From the NCBI RefSeq assembly GCF_001519065.1, contig NZ_KQ954254.1:376895-440894 (forward strand): 64,000 bases of DNA. Reading direction: 5' to 3'. Shown one piece after another: positions 44,258 to 53,699 of this stretch. A model generated the notes under the pieces. It was not told the origin of the DNA and did not search any database. It was given only the letters and a program-made list of their open reading frames with translations. Positions within the stretch are counted from its first letter, which is position 1. Each line of letters opens with the position of its first letter. The translations under genes were made by a program, and so were the position numbers. The stretch is from Novosphingobium sp. FSW06-99. Its GTDB lineage: Bacteria > Pseudomonadota > Alphaproteobacteria > Sphingomonadales > Sphingomonadaceae.

Positions 44258-45253
44258 ATGAGGATAGCCGAAATTTCCCGTGCCGTAACAAAGGCCTTGT
44301 TCGCGGTCGGGCTGGCCGCTGGAATGGTCCTTGCGCCGTCACTGTCGCTGGCACAGACGGCGGCGCCTGCTGCCGCAACAGTCGCGGCGCCTGCACCTGC
44401 CGCATCACCTGCACCCGTCGCGTCGACGGCAGCTGCGGATGCCTATGTGCCGATGCGGCCGACCCCCGGCAAAGGCCAGCCGATTCCCGGTGCGATCGGT
44501 TTTCAGGACCAGTATTCGCCGATCGGCAAGGAAGCGCTGCGCATGCACGATGCGCTGTTGATGCCGATCATCACGGTGGTGTCGCTGCTGGTGCTGTTCC
44601 TGCTGATCTATGTGGTGGGGCGGTTCAACCGTCGTGCCAACCCGGTCGCATCGAAGACCAGCCACAACACCGTGATCGAAGTGGTCTGGACGTTGCTGCC
44701 GGTGCTGATCCTGGTGGTCATCGCGGTGCCGTCGATCCGTCTGCTCGCCCACCAGTACAAGGCCCCGCCCAAGGGCGCGCTGACCGTCAAGGTTACCGGC
44801 TATCAGTGGTACTGGGGCTATACTTATCCCGACAACGGCGGGTTCGAGGTGATCTCGAACATCCTGCCCCCCGGCGAAGCGACCAAGCACGGCGAACAGG
44901 AACAACTGGCGGTGGACAACCGCATGGTGGTTCCCGCGGGCGAAGATATCCGCCTGCAGACGACCGGATCGGACGTGATCCATTCCTTCTCTGTGCCGTC
45001 GCTGTGGTTCAAGCTTGACGCCGTGCCCGGCCGGATCAACGAGAAAGTGCTGCATATCGATGAGCCCGGCGTCTATTACGGGCAGTGCACGGAACTGTGC
45101 GGCGTTCGCCACGGCTATATGCCGATCGTGGTCGAAGCGTTGCCGCGTCCCAAATTCGAAGCCTGGGTAAAGGCCCAGGGCGGCACTGTCGGGGCGCCTG
45201 CCTCGGCCACGCCGAAGACTGCCGCCGCGGCTCCTGCCAAAACCGGCGCCTGA
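44258..45253 (+). CDS. ctaC: Cytochrome c oxidase subunit II
   Basis: Subunit II accepts electrons from cytochrome c through its CuA centre. The 331-residue precursor has a signal peptide (about 1-32), a low-complexity Ala/Pro linker, two membrane helices and a C-terminal cupredoxin domain with the CuA ligands in YYGQCTELCGVRHGYMP. A Trp-rich electron entry patch, YQWYWGYTYPD, is present. An Ala/Pro/Thr tail ends the protein. ctaD follows after 30 nt. Confidence 0.97.
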   Translation: MRIAEISRAVTKALFAVGLAAGMVLAPSLSLAQTAAPAAATVAAPAPAASPAPVASTAAADAYVPMRPTPGKGQPIPGAIGFQDQYSPIGKEALRMHDALLMPIITVVSLLVLFLLIYVVGRFNRRANPVASKTSHNTVIEVVWTLLPVLILVVIAVPSIRLLAHQYKAPPKGALTVKVTGYQWYWGYTYPDNGGFEVISNILPPGEATKHGEQEQLAVDNRMVVPAGEDIRLQTTGSDVIHSFSVPSLWFKLDAVPGRINEKVLHIDEPGVYYGQCTELCGVRHGYMPIVVEALPRPKFEAWVKAQGGTVGAPASATPKTAAAAPAKTGA

Positions 45254-45283
45254 CACCCATTCCCAATCGAGGGTCGTAGTTCC

Positions 45284-46966
45284 ATGGCCACTATTCCTGC
45301 TGACCACGAAGGCTTCGATGCGCACGGTCACGATGCGCACGACCACAAGCCGAGCTTTTTCGCGCGCTGGTTCATGTCCACCAATCACAAGGACATCGGC
45401 ACGCTCTATCTGATCTTCGCGATTTTTGCGGGCGTGGTCGGCGGTGCCGTTTCGGGCATCATGCGCGCCGAACTGGCCCATCCGGGCATCCAGTACCTTG
45501 GCCACGTGGCCGCGTTTCTGGGCGAAAAGAACCCCAGCTTTGACCAGCAGCTTCACTTGTGGAACGTGCTGATCACCGCGCACGGTCTGATCATGGTGTT
45601 CTTCATGGTCATGCCTGCGCTGATCGGCGGGTTTGGCAACTGGTTTGTGCCGATCATGATCGGCGCGCCCGACATGGCCTTTCCGCGCATGAACAACATC
45701 TCGTTCTGGCTGACCTTTGTCGGGTTCTGTTCGCTGATGATGTCGGCGTTCGTGCCGGGCGGGGTGGGCAATGGCGCGGGTACCGGCTGGACGGTCTATG
45801 CCCCGCTGTCGACCAACGGGTCGCCCGGGCCGGCGGTCGATTTCGCGATCTTCTCGCTCCACCTGGCGGGCGCGGGTTCGATCCTGGGCGCGATCAACTT
45901 CATCACCACCATCTTCAACATGCGCGCGCCGGGGATGACCCTGCACAAGATGCCGCTGTTCGTGTGGTCAGTGCTGGTCACCGCGTTCCTGTTGCTGCTG
46001 GCGCTGCCGGTGCTGGCGGCGGCGATCACCATGCTGATCACCGACCGCAATTTCGGCACGACCTTCTTCGATCCGGCCGGTGGCGGTGATCCGATCCTGT
46101 ACCAGCATCTGTTCTGGTTCTTCGGTCACCCCGAAGTCTATATCATGATCCTGCCCGGTTTCGGGATCATCAGCCAGATCATCTCGACGTTCTCGAAAAA
46201 GCCGGTGTTCGGCTATCTGGGCATGGCCTATGCCATGGTCGCGATCGGCGTGGTCGGCTTTGTCGTGTGGGCGCACCACATGTATGTCACCGGTCTCGAT
46301 GTCGACACCAAGATGTACTTCACCGCCGCAACCATGGTCATCGCGGTGCCCACGGGCATCAAGATCTTTTCGTGGATCGCGACGATGTGGGGCGGTTCGA
46401 TCGAATTCAAATCGCCGATGGTCTGGGCGATCGGGTTCATCTTTCTGTTCACCATCGGTGGTGTGACCGGGGTGGTGCTGTCGAACGGCGGCATCGACGA
46501 CAACCTGCATGGCACCTATTACGTGGTGGCGCATTTCCACTATGTGCTGTCGCTTGGCGCGGTGACCTCGCTGTTTGCCGGGTTCTACTACTGGTTTCCC
46601 AAGATGAGCGGCCGCTGGCACAGCGAATTCCTGTCGAACCTGCAGTTCGCGTTCTTCTTCGTCGGCGTGAACCTGCTGTTCTTTCCGATGCATTTCCTCG
46701 GGTTGCAGGGCATGCCGCGCCGCTATCCCGATTATGCCCCGGCGTTTGAACATTGGAACACGCTGGCCACCGACGGCTATATGATCATGTCGGTCAGCAT
46801 CGTGATCTTCTTTATCAACATCGCCTATGCGTTCACGTTCGGCCGCAAGGCAGAGGCCAATTGCTGGGGTGAAGGCGCCACGACGCTGGAGTGGACGCTG
46901 TCCTCGCCGCCGCCGTTCCACCAGTTCGAAACCCTGCCGGTGATCGACACTGCCGCCGCGCACTGA
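45284..46966 (+). CDS. ctaD: Cytochrome c oxidase subunit I
   Basis: Subunit I holds heme a and the heme a3-CuB site and pumps protons. The 560-residue protein has twelve membrane segments and the hallmark stretches [31 protein letters not shown] and [15 protein letters not shown] with the heme and copper histidines. An N-terminal His/Asp-rich extension of about 20 residues precedes the first conserved motif ([13 protein letters not shown]). It is followed by a terminator. Confidence 0.98.
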   Translation: MATIPADHEGFDAHGHDAHDHKPSFFARWFMSTNHKDIGTLYLIFAIFAGVVGGAVSGIMRAELAHPGIQYLGHVAAFLGEKNPSFDQQLHLWNVLITAHGLIMVFFMVMPALIGGFGNWFVPIMIGAPDMAFPRMNNISFWLTFVGFCSLMMSAFVPGGVGNGAGTGWTVYAPLSTNGSPGPAVDFAIFSLHLAGAGSILGAINFITTIFNMRAPGMTLHKMPLFVWSVLVTAFLLLLALPVLAAAITMLITDRNFGTTFFDPAGGGDPILYQHLFWFFGHPEVYIMILPGFGIISQIISTFSKKPVFGYLGMAYAMVAIGVVGFVVWAHHMYVTGLDVDTKMYFTAATMVIAVPTGIKIFSWIATMWGGSIEFKSPMVWAIGFIFLFTIGGVTGVVLSNGGIDDNLHGTYYVVAHFHYVLSLGAVTSLFAGFYYWFPKMSGRWHSEFLSNLQFAFFFVGVNLLFFPMHFLGLQGMPRRYPDYAPAFEHWNTLATDGYMIMSVSIVIFFINIAYAFTFGRKAEANCWGEGATTLEWTLSSPPPFHQFETLPVIDTAAAH

Positions 46967-46989
46967 TCGCATCATCATTGTCATGCGCG

Positions 46990-47018
46990 ACGCCCCGGCC
47001 GCAACGCCGGGGCGTTTT
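46990..47018 (+). terminator. Intrinsic terminator after ctaD
   Basis: ACGCCCCGGC and GCCGGGGCGT form a perfect 10-bp stem with a 6-nt loop, followed by TTTT and then GCGTTT. It separates ctaC-ctaD from the downstream epoxide hydrolase-like gene. Confidence 0.8.
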
Positions 47019-47078
47019 GCGTTTGCAGGCCCGGATCGGCGTGTTAAGTGATCGCTTAAATCAAACAGGGAGCGGACG

Positions 47079-48044
47079 ATGCCGGAATTGCGGCGAATCG
47101 ATCTGGGGCATATTGCCTTGCGCGTGGCGATTGAAGGGCAGGGCCCGCTGGTCATCATGGTCCACGGTTTTCCCGAAAGCTGGTATTCGTGGCGCCATCA
47201 GATCGGCCCTGTCGCGGCGGCAGGCTTTACGGTCGCGGCGATCGACGTGCGCGGCTATGGCGGGTCGGACAAGCCGCACGATGTGGCCGCCTATGCCATG
47301 GAACAGATCGTCGGCGATCTGGTCGCGCTAAAGGCCGCGCTGTCGCCCGATGCCCCGGCAATCCTGGTCGGCCACGACTGGGGCGCGCCGATCGTGTGGA
47401 ATTCGGCGTTTGTCCATCCCGACCTGTTTCGCGCCGTGGCTGGGCTGTCGGTGCCGTTCACCGGCGCCCCATCGCGCCCGTTTACCGAAGTGTTTCGCGA
47501 AAAGTTCACTGCCAAGGGGCTGTTTTTCTATCAGGAATACTTTCAGCAGCCAGGCCGGGCCGAGGCTGAGCTTGAAGCCGACATCCGCCGTTTCCTGACG
47601 CTGTTTCTGACCTCGATCGGCGGGGAAGCGCCCGACGGCGCCTGGCCGGTCAAGCCGGTCGATGCCTTGCTGCTTGATGGCCTGCGTGCACCTGCGGCGT
47701 TGCCCGCCTGGCTGACCGAGGCCGATCTCGACTATTACACCGGCGAATTCACGCGCTCGGGCCTGCGTGGTCCGCTCAATCGCTATCGCAACCACGAGGC
47801 CGACTACGCCTGGCTGTCACCCTTGGCCGGGCGCAAGCTGGAACAACGCGCGCTCTATATTGGCGGCACGCGCGATCCGGCCAGCACGCTGTTCGGCCAG
47901 ATCACCGACCCGGTGGCGATGATGCGCCACTTTGCCCCCCGCGTCGAAGGGCACATGCTGGCAGGATGCGGCCACTGGACCCAGCAGGAACGCCCGGACG
48001 AAGTCAACCGCCTGTTGCTTGGCTGGCTGGCCAGTCTCGACTGA
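47079..48044 (+). CDS. Alpha/beta hydrolase, epoxide hydrolase-like
   Basis: The 321-residue protein has the oxyanion motif VHGFPESWYSWRHQ and the Asp nucleophile in VGHDWGAPIVWN, characteristic of epoxide hydrolases and haloalkane dehalogenases, with Tyr residues in the cap and a final His in GCGHWTQQERPDEVN. GGGAG precedes the ATG. It lies between ctaD and ctaB but has its own leader and no known link to oxidase assembly. TAAGTGATCGCTTA upstream is a near-palindrome that could be an operator. Confidence 0.92.
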   Translation: MPELRRIDLGHIALRVAIEGQGPLVIMVHGFPESWYSWRHQIGPVAAAGFTVAAIDVRGYGGSDKPHDVAAYAMEQIVGDLVALKAALSPDAPAILVGHDWGAPIVWNSAFVHPDLFRAVAGLSVPFTGAPSRPFTEVFREKFTAKGLFFYQEYFQQPGRAEAELEADIRRFLTLFLTSIGGEAPDGAWPVKPVDALLLDGLRAPAALPAWLTEADLDYYTGEFTRSGLRGPLNRYRNHEADYAWLSPLAGRKLEQRALYIGGTRDPASTLFGQITDPVAMMRHFAPRVEGHMLAGCGHWTQQERPDEVNRLLLGWLASLD

Positions 48045-48566
48045 TCAGCCGACCCAGCTCGCCAGCCAGTCGGCCAGCGCCTGCGGCGACATCGACCGTG
48101 CATCGGCAAGCGCGGCGGTGTGCCCCTGGTTGATCAGCTTGTTGCTGTGCGGTTCGACCACCAACACCGACGGCACGCCCTGCAGGCGCCCGGTGATGCC
48201 ATAGCGCGCCGCGATCTGCCCGTTCTTGTCGAACCGGCCGACATCCACCGTTACCACTTCGTAGTGGGCCTCGACAAACGCCTTGAGCCGGGGGGTTTCG
48301 ATCGTTCCGGCCAGAATACGGCAATCGAGGCACCAGTTGCCGCCCAGATCGATCAGCAGCAGCTTGTGACCGGCAATCGCCCGCTGGCGCGCCTCGGTCA
48401 CCGCGCGGTCGGCATCGGCATGGGTGTCATAGGGCAGCGGCAAAGGTTGGGCCAACTGGTCAAAGCTGGCCACGCCGACTTGCGGTGCGTGAACGGCGGC
48501 AGCGGCGGGAACAGCAGACAGCATCGCGGCGGCGGCCATCACGCAAAAGGTGCCAAACGGGCGCAT
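48045..48566 (-). CDS. Secreted thioredoxin-fold protein
   Basis: The 173-residue protein has a signal peptide (about 1-24) and a thioredoxin-like domain with active site CLDC in [14 protein letters not shown] and the cis-Pro in [11 protein letters not shown]. It lies opposite the main direction of the oxidase cluster and could serve disulfide reduction or copper-centre maturation. The frame is open far upstream, but only the ATG at 48566 gives a signal peptide. Confidence 0.85.
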   Translation of the reverse strand: MRPFGTFCVMAAAAMLSAVPAAAAVHAPQVGVASFDQLAQPLPLPYDTHADADRAVTEARQRAIAGHKLLLIDLGGNWCLDCRILAGTIETPRLKAFVEAHYEVVTVDVGRFDKNGQIAARYGITGRLQGVPSVLVVEPHSNKLINQGHTAALADARSMSPQALADWLASWVG

Positions 48567-48687
48567 CAGGGGAAAACTCCATCGATCGGATTGGGTTATG
48601 TTGGCGCGCTGCTCGGAAATTGCAACCACCTGTGCACACCGCTTTCGCTTTCCCTGCGCCGCGCGGGGGCTTATAGGCCCGCAGATC

Positions 48688-49614
48688 ATGTCGACTGTCC
48701 AGCCATCCCCGATCGTTGCGCCAATGACCGCCGAATGGCGCGATTTTTTTGCGCTGACCAAACCGCGCGTGATGACGCTGGTGATCTTTACCGGGCTGTG
48801 CGGGTTGCTGGCCGCGCCGGGGCATGTGCATCCGGTGCTGGGCTTTACCGCGATCTTGTGCATCGCGGTGGCGGCGGGCGGTGCCGCCGCGCTCAACATG
48901 TGGTGGGAAGCCGATATCGACGCGGGCATGAAGCGCACGCGCCACCGGCCTTTGCCTGCCGGACGGATGGACCCGATTTCGGCGCGCGATTTCGGGGTTG
49001 CCCTGTCGTGCGGTGCGGTGATCACCATGGCGCTGGCGATCGGCTGGCTGGCCGCGGGCATTCTGGCGCTGTCGATCTTCTATTACGCGTGGATCTATAC
49101 CGTCTGGCTGAAACCGCGCACGCCGCAGAACATCGTCATCGGCGGAGGGGCGGGCGCGTTTCCGCCGCTGATCGGGTGGATTGCGGTTACCGGGCACATC
49201 ACGTTGATGCCGGTGCTGCTGTTCCTGATCATCTTTTTGTGGACGCCGCCGCACTTCTGGGCACTCGCGCTGTTTGTGCAGATCGATTATTCGAATGTCG
49301 GTATTCCGATGATGCCGGTGGTCGCGGGGGAACGTTCGACCCGCCATCAGATCCTGGGCTATGCCGTGGTGTTGCTGCCGCTGACGCTGTTGCCGTGGTG
49401 GCTGGGCTATACGGGGCGGATCTATGGCCTGTCGGCGCTCGGCCTCGGTCTTGGCTTCCTTGCGCTGTCGGCGCATGTCGGGTTGCGGCGGCCGCTGCCT
49501 GCCGATGATGCGATGACGCCGGAAAAGCGCCTGTTCAAATATTCCATTCTCTATCTGTTTGTTCTGTTTGGCATGCTGGTGGTCGACCACCTCGCCACCA
49601 CGGCCGGAGCCTGA
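48688..49614 (+). CDS. ctaB: Protoheme IX farnesyltransferase (heme O synthase)
   Basis: CtaB converts heme b to heme o, the first step to heme a. The 308-residue membrane protein has about nine hydrophobic segments and the prenyltransferase motifs [20 protein letters not shown] and [15 protein letters not shown]. The start at 48688 is the only one that places the conserved [17 protein letters not shown] at the usual distance. A 66-residue gene follows after 3 nt. Confidence 0.96.
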   Translation: MSTVQPSPIVAPMTAEWRDFFALTKPRVMTLVIFTGLCGLLAAPGHVHPVLGFTAILCIAVAAGGAAALNMWWEADIDAGMKRTRHRPLPAGRMDPISARDFGVALSCGAVITMALAIGWLAAGILALSIFYYAWIYTVWLKPRTPQNIVIGGGAGAFPPLIGWIAVTGHITLMPVLLFLIIFLWTPPHFWALALFVQIDYSNVGIPMMPVVAGERSTRHQILGYAVVLLPLTLLPWWLGYTGRIYGLSALGLGLGFLALSAHVGLRRPLPADDAMTPEKRLFKYSILYLFVLFGMLVVDHLATTAGA

Positions 49615-49617
49615 TCG

Positions 49618-49818
49618 ATGACACAGCCGATGACCCCGACCGAACTGGCCGCATTTCGCGCCCGGCAGAAATCGCGTTCGCGCGCGCTGGCGCTGGTCCT
49701 CGGTGCGCTGGTCGTGCTGTTTTTCGTGATCTCGCTGGTCAAGATCAAGAACGCGGCGGATCTGCGCCACCAGATGGCGATGACGCCACCCGCCGCCGAA
49801 CCGACGGACTCGCACTGA
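49618..49818 (+). CDS. Small single-span membrane protein between ctaB and ctaG
   Basis: The 66-residue protein has a basic N-terminal segment (FRARQKSRSRA), one membrane helix (about 24-42) and a short hydrophilic tail. A small protein in this exact place is common in alphaproteobacterial oxidase clusters and is often called CoxF or a cytochrome oxidase assembly-related protein. Its function is unproven. It begins 3 nt after ctaB and ends 2 nt before ctaG. Confidence 0.85.
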   Translation: MTQPMTPTELAAFRARQKSRSRALALVLGALVVLFFVISLVKIKNAADLRHQMAMTPPAAEPTDSH

Positions 49819-49820
49819 CC

Positions 49821-50384
49821 ATGGCGACCAACCCCGATCGCACGACGCGGGCCAATCGCAAGGTCGGGGTGATCATGGCGGGCGTGGCGCTGGCCATGCT
49901 GGGAATGGGCTTTGCGGCGGTGCCGTTCTATCGCGCGTTCTGCCAGGCCACCGGCTATGCCGGCACCACCCAGCGCGCCACCAGCGAACAGGCCGCCAAC
50001 GTGCGCGCCACCGGCCAGATGATCACCATCCGGTTTGACGCGAATGTCGCACCGGGCATGCCCTGGCTGTTCCGCCCCCTGCAAGTGACCCAGGACGGCC
50101 ATGTCGGCGAACGCAAACTGGCGATGTTCTATGCCAAGAACACCAGCGATCATGCGGTAGTGGGCCGCGCGGTGTTCAACGTCACACCCGAACAGACCGG
50201 GATCTATTTTCACAAGATCCAGTGCTTCTGCTTCAACAATCAGCGGCTTGAGCCCGGGCAGGAAGTGCGCATGCCGGTGATCTATTACGTCGATCCGGCG
50301 ATCCTGACGGACCCCAATGCCAACCGTATTCCCGAGATCACGCTGTCCTATACATTCCTTCCTGCGGCCAACGCTGCGGGTTGA
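49821..50384 (+). CDS. ctaG: Cytochrome c oxidase assembly protein CtaG (Cox11)
   Basis: CtaG delivers copper to the CuB site of subunit I. The 187-residue protein has one N-terminal membrane helix and a periplasmic immunoglobulin-like domain with the copper-binding CFCF motif in KIQCFCFNNQRLEPGQEV. YRAFCQATGYAGTT near the helix is typical. It is followed after 114 nt by coxC. Confidence 0.97.
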   Translation: MATNPDRTTRANRKVGVIMAGVALAMLGMGFAAVPFYRAFCQATGYAGTTQRATSEQAANVRATGQMITIRFDANVAPGMPWLFRPLQVTQDGHVGERKLAMFYAKNTSDHAVVGRAVFNVTPEQTGIYFHKIQCFCFNNQRLEPGQEVRMPVIYYVDPAILTDPNANRIPEITLSYTFLPAANAAG

Positions 50385-50498
50385 TCACGCAGGGCTTGTC
50401 CGACACCGACAGAGTCGCTAAGCCTTCGGTGAAAGCGGTCTGGCGCGGCTTGTCGCGGGGGCCAAGAATACCTCACACATTGGGGAAATGGGACGATC

Positions 50499-51323
50499 AT
50501 GGCTGGCGCCAAAAATCACGATTATCATATCCTGCCGCCCGACATCTGGCCGATTGTGGGCGCGTTTTCGGCGCTGACCATGTTCACCGGACTGGTCTTT
50601 TCGATGCACAAGATGCCCGGTGGGCCCGGCATTCTGGCCGCGGGCGTGCTGGGCGTCGCGCTCACGTTCTTTTCGTGGTGGCGCAATGTCATCAAGGAAG
50701 CACACGAGGGGCATCACACCCCGGTGGTGCAGTTGCACCAGCGCTATGGCATGATCCTGTTCATCGCTTCCGAAGTGATGTTCTTCGTCGGCTGGTTCTG
50801 GGCGTTCTTCGACTTTTCGCTGTTCCCGTCCAAGCTCGCGCTTGAGGTGATCGGCGGGCAATGGCCGCCAAAGGCGATCAAGGAAGTGATGAACGCCTTT
50901 GATCTGCCCTTGCTCAACACGCTGATCCTGCTGTGTTCGGGCACGACGCTGACCTGGGCGCACCACGCGCTGATCCATGGCAACCGCGTCGATCTGAAAC
51001 GCGGGCTGTGGGCAACGATCCTGCTCGGTATGCTGTTCACCTCGATCCAGGCATTCGAATATGCCCATGCGCCGTTTGCCTTTGGCAAGAACACCTATGG
51101 TTCGGTGTTCTACATGGCGACCGGGTTCCACGGGTTCCACGTGATCTGCGGCACGATCTTCCTGATCGTCTGCCTGGTGCGGGCCTATCAGGACGATTTC
51201 ACCCCGCGTCAGCACTTCGGTTTCGAAGCGGCGGCGTGGTACTGGCACTTCGTCGACGTGGTTTGGCTGTTCCTGTTTGTCGCCATCTATGTCTGGGGCA
51301 ACTGGGGCGCCGTGGTTGAATAA
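50499..51323 (+). CDS. coxC: Cytochrome c oxidase subunit III
   Basis: The 274-residue subunit III has seven membrane segments and the typical stretches KNHDYHILPPDIWP, FIASEVMFFVGWFWAFFD, ATGFHGFHVICG and AAWYWHFVDVVWLFLFVAIY. It stabilises the oxidase and binds lipid. A strong terminator follows 24 nt after the stop. Confidence 0.98.
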   Translation: MAGAKNHDYHILPPDIWPIVGAFSALTMFTGLVFSMHKMPGGPGILAAGVLGVALTFFSWWRNVIKEAHEGHHTPVVQLHQRYGMILFIASEVMFFVGWFWAFFDFSLFPSKLALEVIGGQWPPKAIKEVMNAFDLPLLNTLILLCSGTTLTWAHHALIHGNRVDLKRGLWATILLGMLFTSIQAFEYAHAPFAFGKNTYGSVFYMATGFHGFHVICGTIFLIVCLVRAYQDDFTPRQHFGFEAAAWYWHFVDVVWLFLFVAIYVWGNWGAVVE

Positions 51324-51347
51324 CCCGCCCGACACGACTGCTGCTGC

Positions 51348-51383
51348 AAAAGGGCAGCCCGGGATCGACCGGGCTGCCCTTTT
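51348..51383. terminator. Strong bidirectional terminator after coxC
   Basis: AAAAGGGCAGCCCGG and CCGGGCTGCCCTTTT form a perfect 15-bp stem around a 6-nt loop, with A and T tracts that give a terminator signal in both directions. It separates coxC from the short DUF983-like gene and surf1. Confidence 0.9.
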
Positions 51384-51411
51384 CGCGACGGACGCGGCAC
51401 GGGACGATACG

Positions 51412-51612
51412 ATGTTCGATGCTTCGCGCGTGCCGCCCCGGCGCGTGCTCTATCCCGTCGTGCTGACGCTGATCGTGGTGCTGGTGCTGGCCGCACTCAA
51501 GCTTGATGATACGCTGCATCCGCCGCTGTGGGTCCATGCGCTGATCTGGCCCCCGGTGGTCGTGGTGGCGATGGTTGGCGCGCTTCGGCTGGTGCGGAGG
51601 ACCACGGCATGA
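51412..51612 (+). CDS. Short DUF983-like membrane protein lacking the zinc ribbon
   Basis: The ATG at 51412 has GGGA 7 nt upstream and yields 66 residues: two hydrophobic segments around the conserved HPPLWVHALIWPPVVVV. This matches the C-terminal half of DUF983 proteins found between coxC and surf1 in related genomes, but the cysteine-rich N-terminal ribbon is absent. A full DUF983 gene is present at 26709. It overlaps surf1 by 4 nt. Confidence 0.7.
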   Translation: MFDASRVPPRRVLYPVVLTLIVVLVLAALKLDDTLHPPLWVHALIWPPVVVVAMVGALRLVRRTTA

Positions 51613-52226
51613 AACGGCGTCCCCCGGTGCTGGCGACGCTGGTCGTGCTGCTGGCGGTGGCCGCGATGATTGGCCTGGGCATCTGGCAATTGCAGCGCAA
51701 GACGTGGAAAGAGGCGATGCTGGCGCGGTTTGCCGCCGCCGATGCGATCCCTGCGCCGCTGGTGATCGCCGGCGCCGATCTGCCGCAGGATGCGGGTTTT
51801 CGCCATATTCGCTGGTCGTGCCCCCAAACCAGTGCCGATCAAGTGGTCGGCGGGACCAATGCCGCAGGGCAATCGGGGTGGGCGCATGTCGTGCTGTGCA
51901 TCCATCGGTCGGGCGATGCGGCCACCCTGCTGCCGGTGGTGCTGGGCTGGTCGATGAGCGTGGCGCCGGTGCAATGGACCGGCGGCGTGCTGACCGGGAT
52001 TGCCGTGCCGGGGATCAAGTCCGGGGTGGTGCTGCCCGAAGCAAGCGCGCTGTCGCGCAATCTCGACTGGCACATCGTCGCCGATCCGCCGCTGGCCGGG
52101 CTGGCCGCCAATGCGCGACCCGATCTGCACGACATTCCCAACAACCATTTCGCCTATGCGATCCAGTGGTTCTGTTTCGCCGCGACGGCGCTGGTCATCT
52201 ATCTGCTGGCGCTGCGCAAGCGGTGA
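51609..52226 (+). CDS. SURF1 family cytochrome oxidase biogenesis protein
   Basis: SURF1 proteins assist insertion of heme a into subunit I. The 205-residue protein has an N-terminal helix (LATLVVLLAVAAMIGLGIWQ, then LQRKTWKE), the typical end motif IPNNHFAYAIQWFCFAATAL and a second membrane helix. The periplasmic domain is shorter and more divergent than usual. The ATG at 51609 overlaps the upstream stop. Confidence 0.9.
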   Translation: MKRRPPVLATLVVLLAVAAMIGLGIWQLQRKTWKEAMLARFAAADAIPAPLVIAGADLPQDAGFRHIRWSCPQTSADQVVGGTNAAGQSGWAHVVLCIHRSGDAATLLPVVLGWSMSVAPVQWTGGVLTGIAVPGIKSGVVLPEASALSRNLDWHIVADPPLAGLAANARPDLHDIPNNHFAYAIQWFCFAATALVIYLLALRKR

Positions 52227-52292
52227 CCCGCTGATCGGTTGCCATTGGCGGCCATCGCGGCTAGTCGCCCCGGCGACCACACGGGGTTTGCG

Positions 52293-53699
52293 ATGATCTA
52301 TGTCAGCACGCGGGGGCAAGCGCCCGCGCTCGATTTCGAAGGTGTGACACTGGCGGGCCTGGCCGGTGACGGCGGGCTCTATGTGCCCGAAGCCTGGCCG
52401 CAGTTTTCACACGCCGATATCGCCGCGATGGCGGGCCTGCCTTATGCGCAACTGGCCCAGCGCGTGATGCAGCCGTTTGTCGGCGACAGCCTGACCCCCG
52501 AACGCCTGCTGGAGCTGACCACGGCGGCCTATGGACGGTTTGCCCATGCCGCCGTCACCCCGCTCAAGCAGCTTGATGAACGCCAGTGGCTGCTCGAACT
52601 GTTCCACGGCCCGACGCTGGCATTCAAGGACGTGGCGCTGCAATTGCTGGGGCTGCTGTTCGAGGAATTTCTGGCCCGCCGCGACGATCACCTGACGATC
52701 GTCGGCGCGACCTCGGGCGATACCGGTTCGGCGGCGATCGATGCGGTTGCCGGGCGTGCCAAAGTCGATATCTTCATGCTCCACCCGCAGGGGCGGGTGA
52801 GCGAAGTGCAGCGCCGCCAGATGACCACCGTGCTGGCGAGCAATGTGCACAACGTGGCGATCGACGGCAGCTTTGACGACGCGCAGGCGACCGTGAAGCG
52901 CATGTTCAACGATGCGGCGGTCACCGGCCGGTTCGGCATCGCGGCGGTCAATTCGATCAACTGGGCCCGGTTGATGGCGCAAGTGGTCTATTATTTCGCC
53001 GCCGCGCTGCAATTGGGCGCGCCGCACCGCAAAGTGGCCTTCGCGGTGCCGACGGGCAATTTCGGCGATGTGTTCGCCGGCTATGTCGCCGCGCAGATGG
53101 GGCTGCCGATCGAACGCCTGATCGTGGCGACCAATATCAACGATATCCTCCACCGCGCGCTGTCCAGCGGCGACTATTCGGCCGGGACGGTCACGCCGAC
53201 CGCTGCGCCGTCGATGGATATCCAGGTCTCGTCCAATTTTGAACGCCTGCTGTTCGATGCCGCCGGGCGCGATGCCGGGCTGGTTGCGGCGCAGATGCAA
53301 ACGTTCGAGACGACGCGCGCGCTGCAACTGACCAATGCGCAGCGCGCGGCGATGGCGCGGCTGTTCACCAGCGCGCGGGTCGATGCCGATGGCATGGTCG
53401 CGGCGCAACGCTGGGCCTTTTCGGCATGTGGCGAAGTGATCGATCCGCACACCGCGATCGCCTTGCAGGCCGCGCGTGACGAACAGGGCCTGCCCGCCGA
53501 CGTTCCGGTGGTGACGCTGGCCACCGCGCATCCGGCCAAGTTTGGCGATGCGGTCCATGCCGCGATCGGCCAGCACCCGGCCTTGCCCGAGCGGATGGGC
53601 GACTTGCTCGACCGCGCTGAACGCTATGACCGCCTGCCCGGCGATTACGACACGGTGCGCGATTACGTCACCGCGCGCGCCACCCCGCGCCACGCCTGA
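52293..53699 (+). CDS. thrC: Threonine synthase
   Basis: ThrC converts O-phosphohomoserine to threonine with PLP. The 468-residue enzyme starts with MIYVSTRGQAPALDFEG and has the PLP Lys in FHGPTLAFKDVALQLLG, the phosphate loop GATSGDTGSAAIDA and GNFGDVFAGYVA. It is followed without a gap by a methyltransferase gene (TGATG). Confidence 0.97.
   Translation: MIYVSTRGQAPALDFEGVTLAGLAGDGGLYVPEAWPQFSHADIAAMAGLPYAQLAQRVMQPFVGDSLTPERLLELTTAAYGRFAHAAVTPLKQLDERQWLLELFHGPTLAFKDVALQLLGLLFEEFLARRDDHLTIVGATSGDTGSAAIDAVAGRAKVDIFMLHPQGRVSEVQRRQMTTVLASNVHNVAIDGSFDDAQATVKRMFNDAAVTGRFGIAAVNSINWARLMAQVVYYFAAALQLGAPHRKVAFAVPTGNFGDVFAGYVAAQMGLPIERLIVATNINDILHRALSSGDYSAGTVTPTAAPSMDIQVSSNFERLLFDAAGRDAGLVAAQMQTFETTRALQLTNAQRAAMARLFTSARVDADGMVAAQRWAFSACGEVIDPHTAIALQAARDEQGLPADVPVVTLATAHPAKFGDAVHAAIGQHPALPERMGDLLDRAERYDRLPGDYDTVRDYVTARATPRHA

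Noticed and set aside
45968..47158. 396-codon minus-strand frame opposite ctaD
   Set aside because: It is antisense to a highly conserved oxidase gene, lacks family motifs and is very rich in His, Arg and Asp, as typical for antisense translation.
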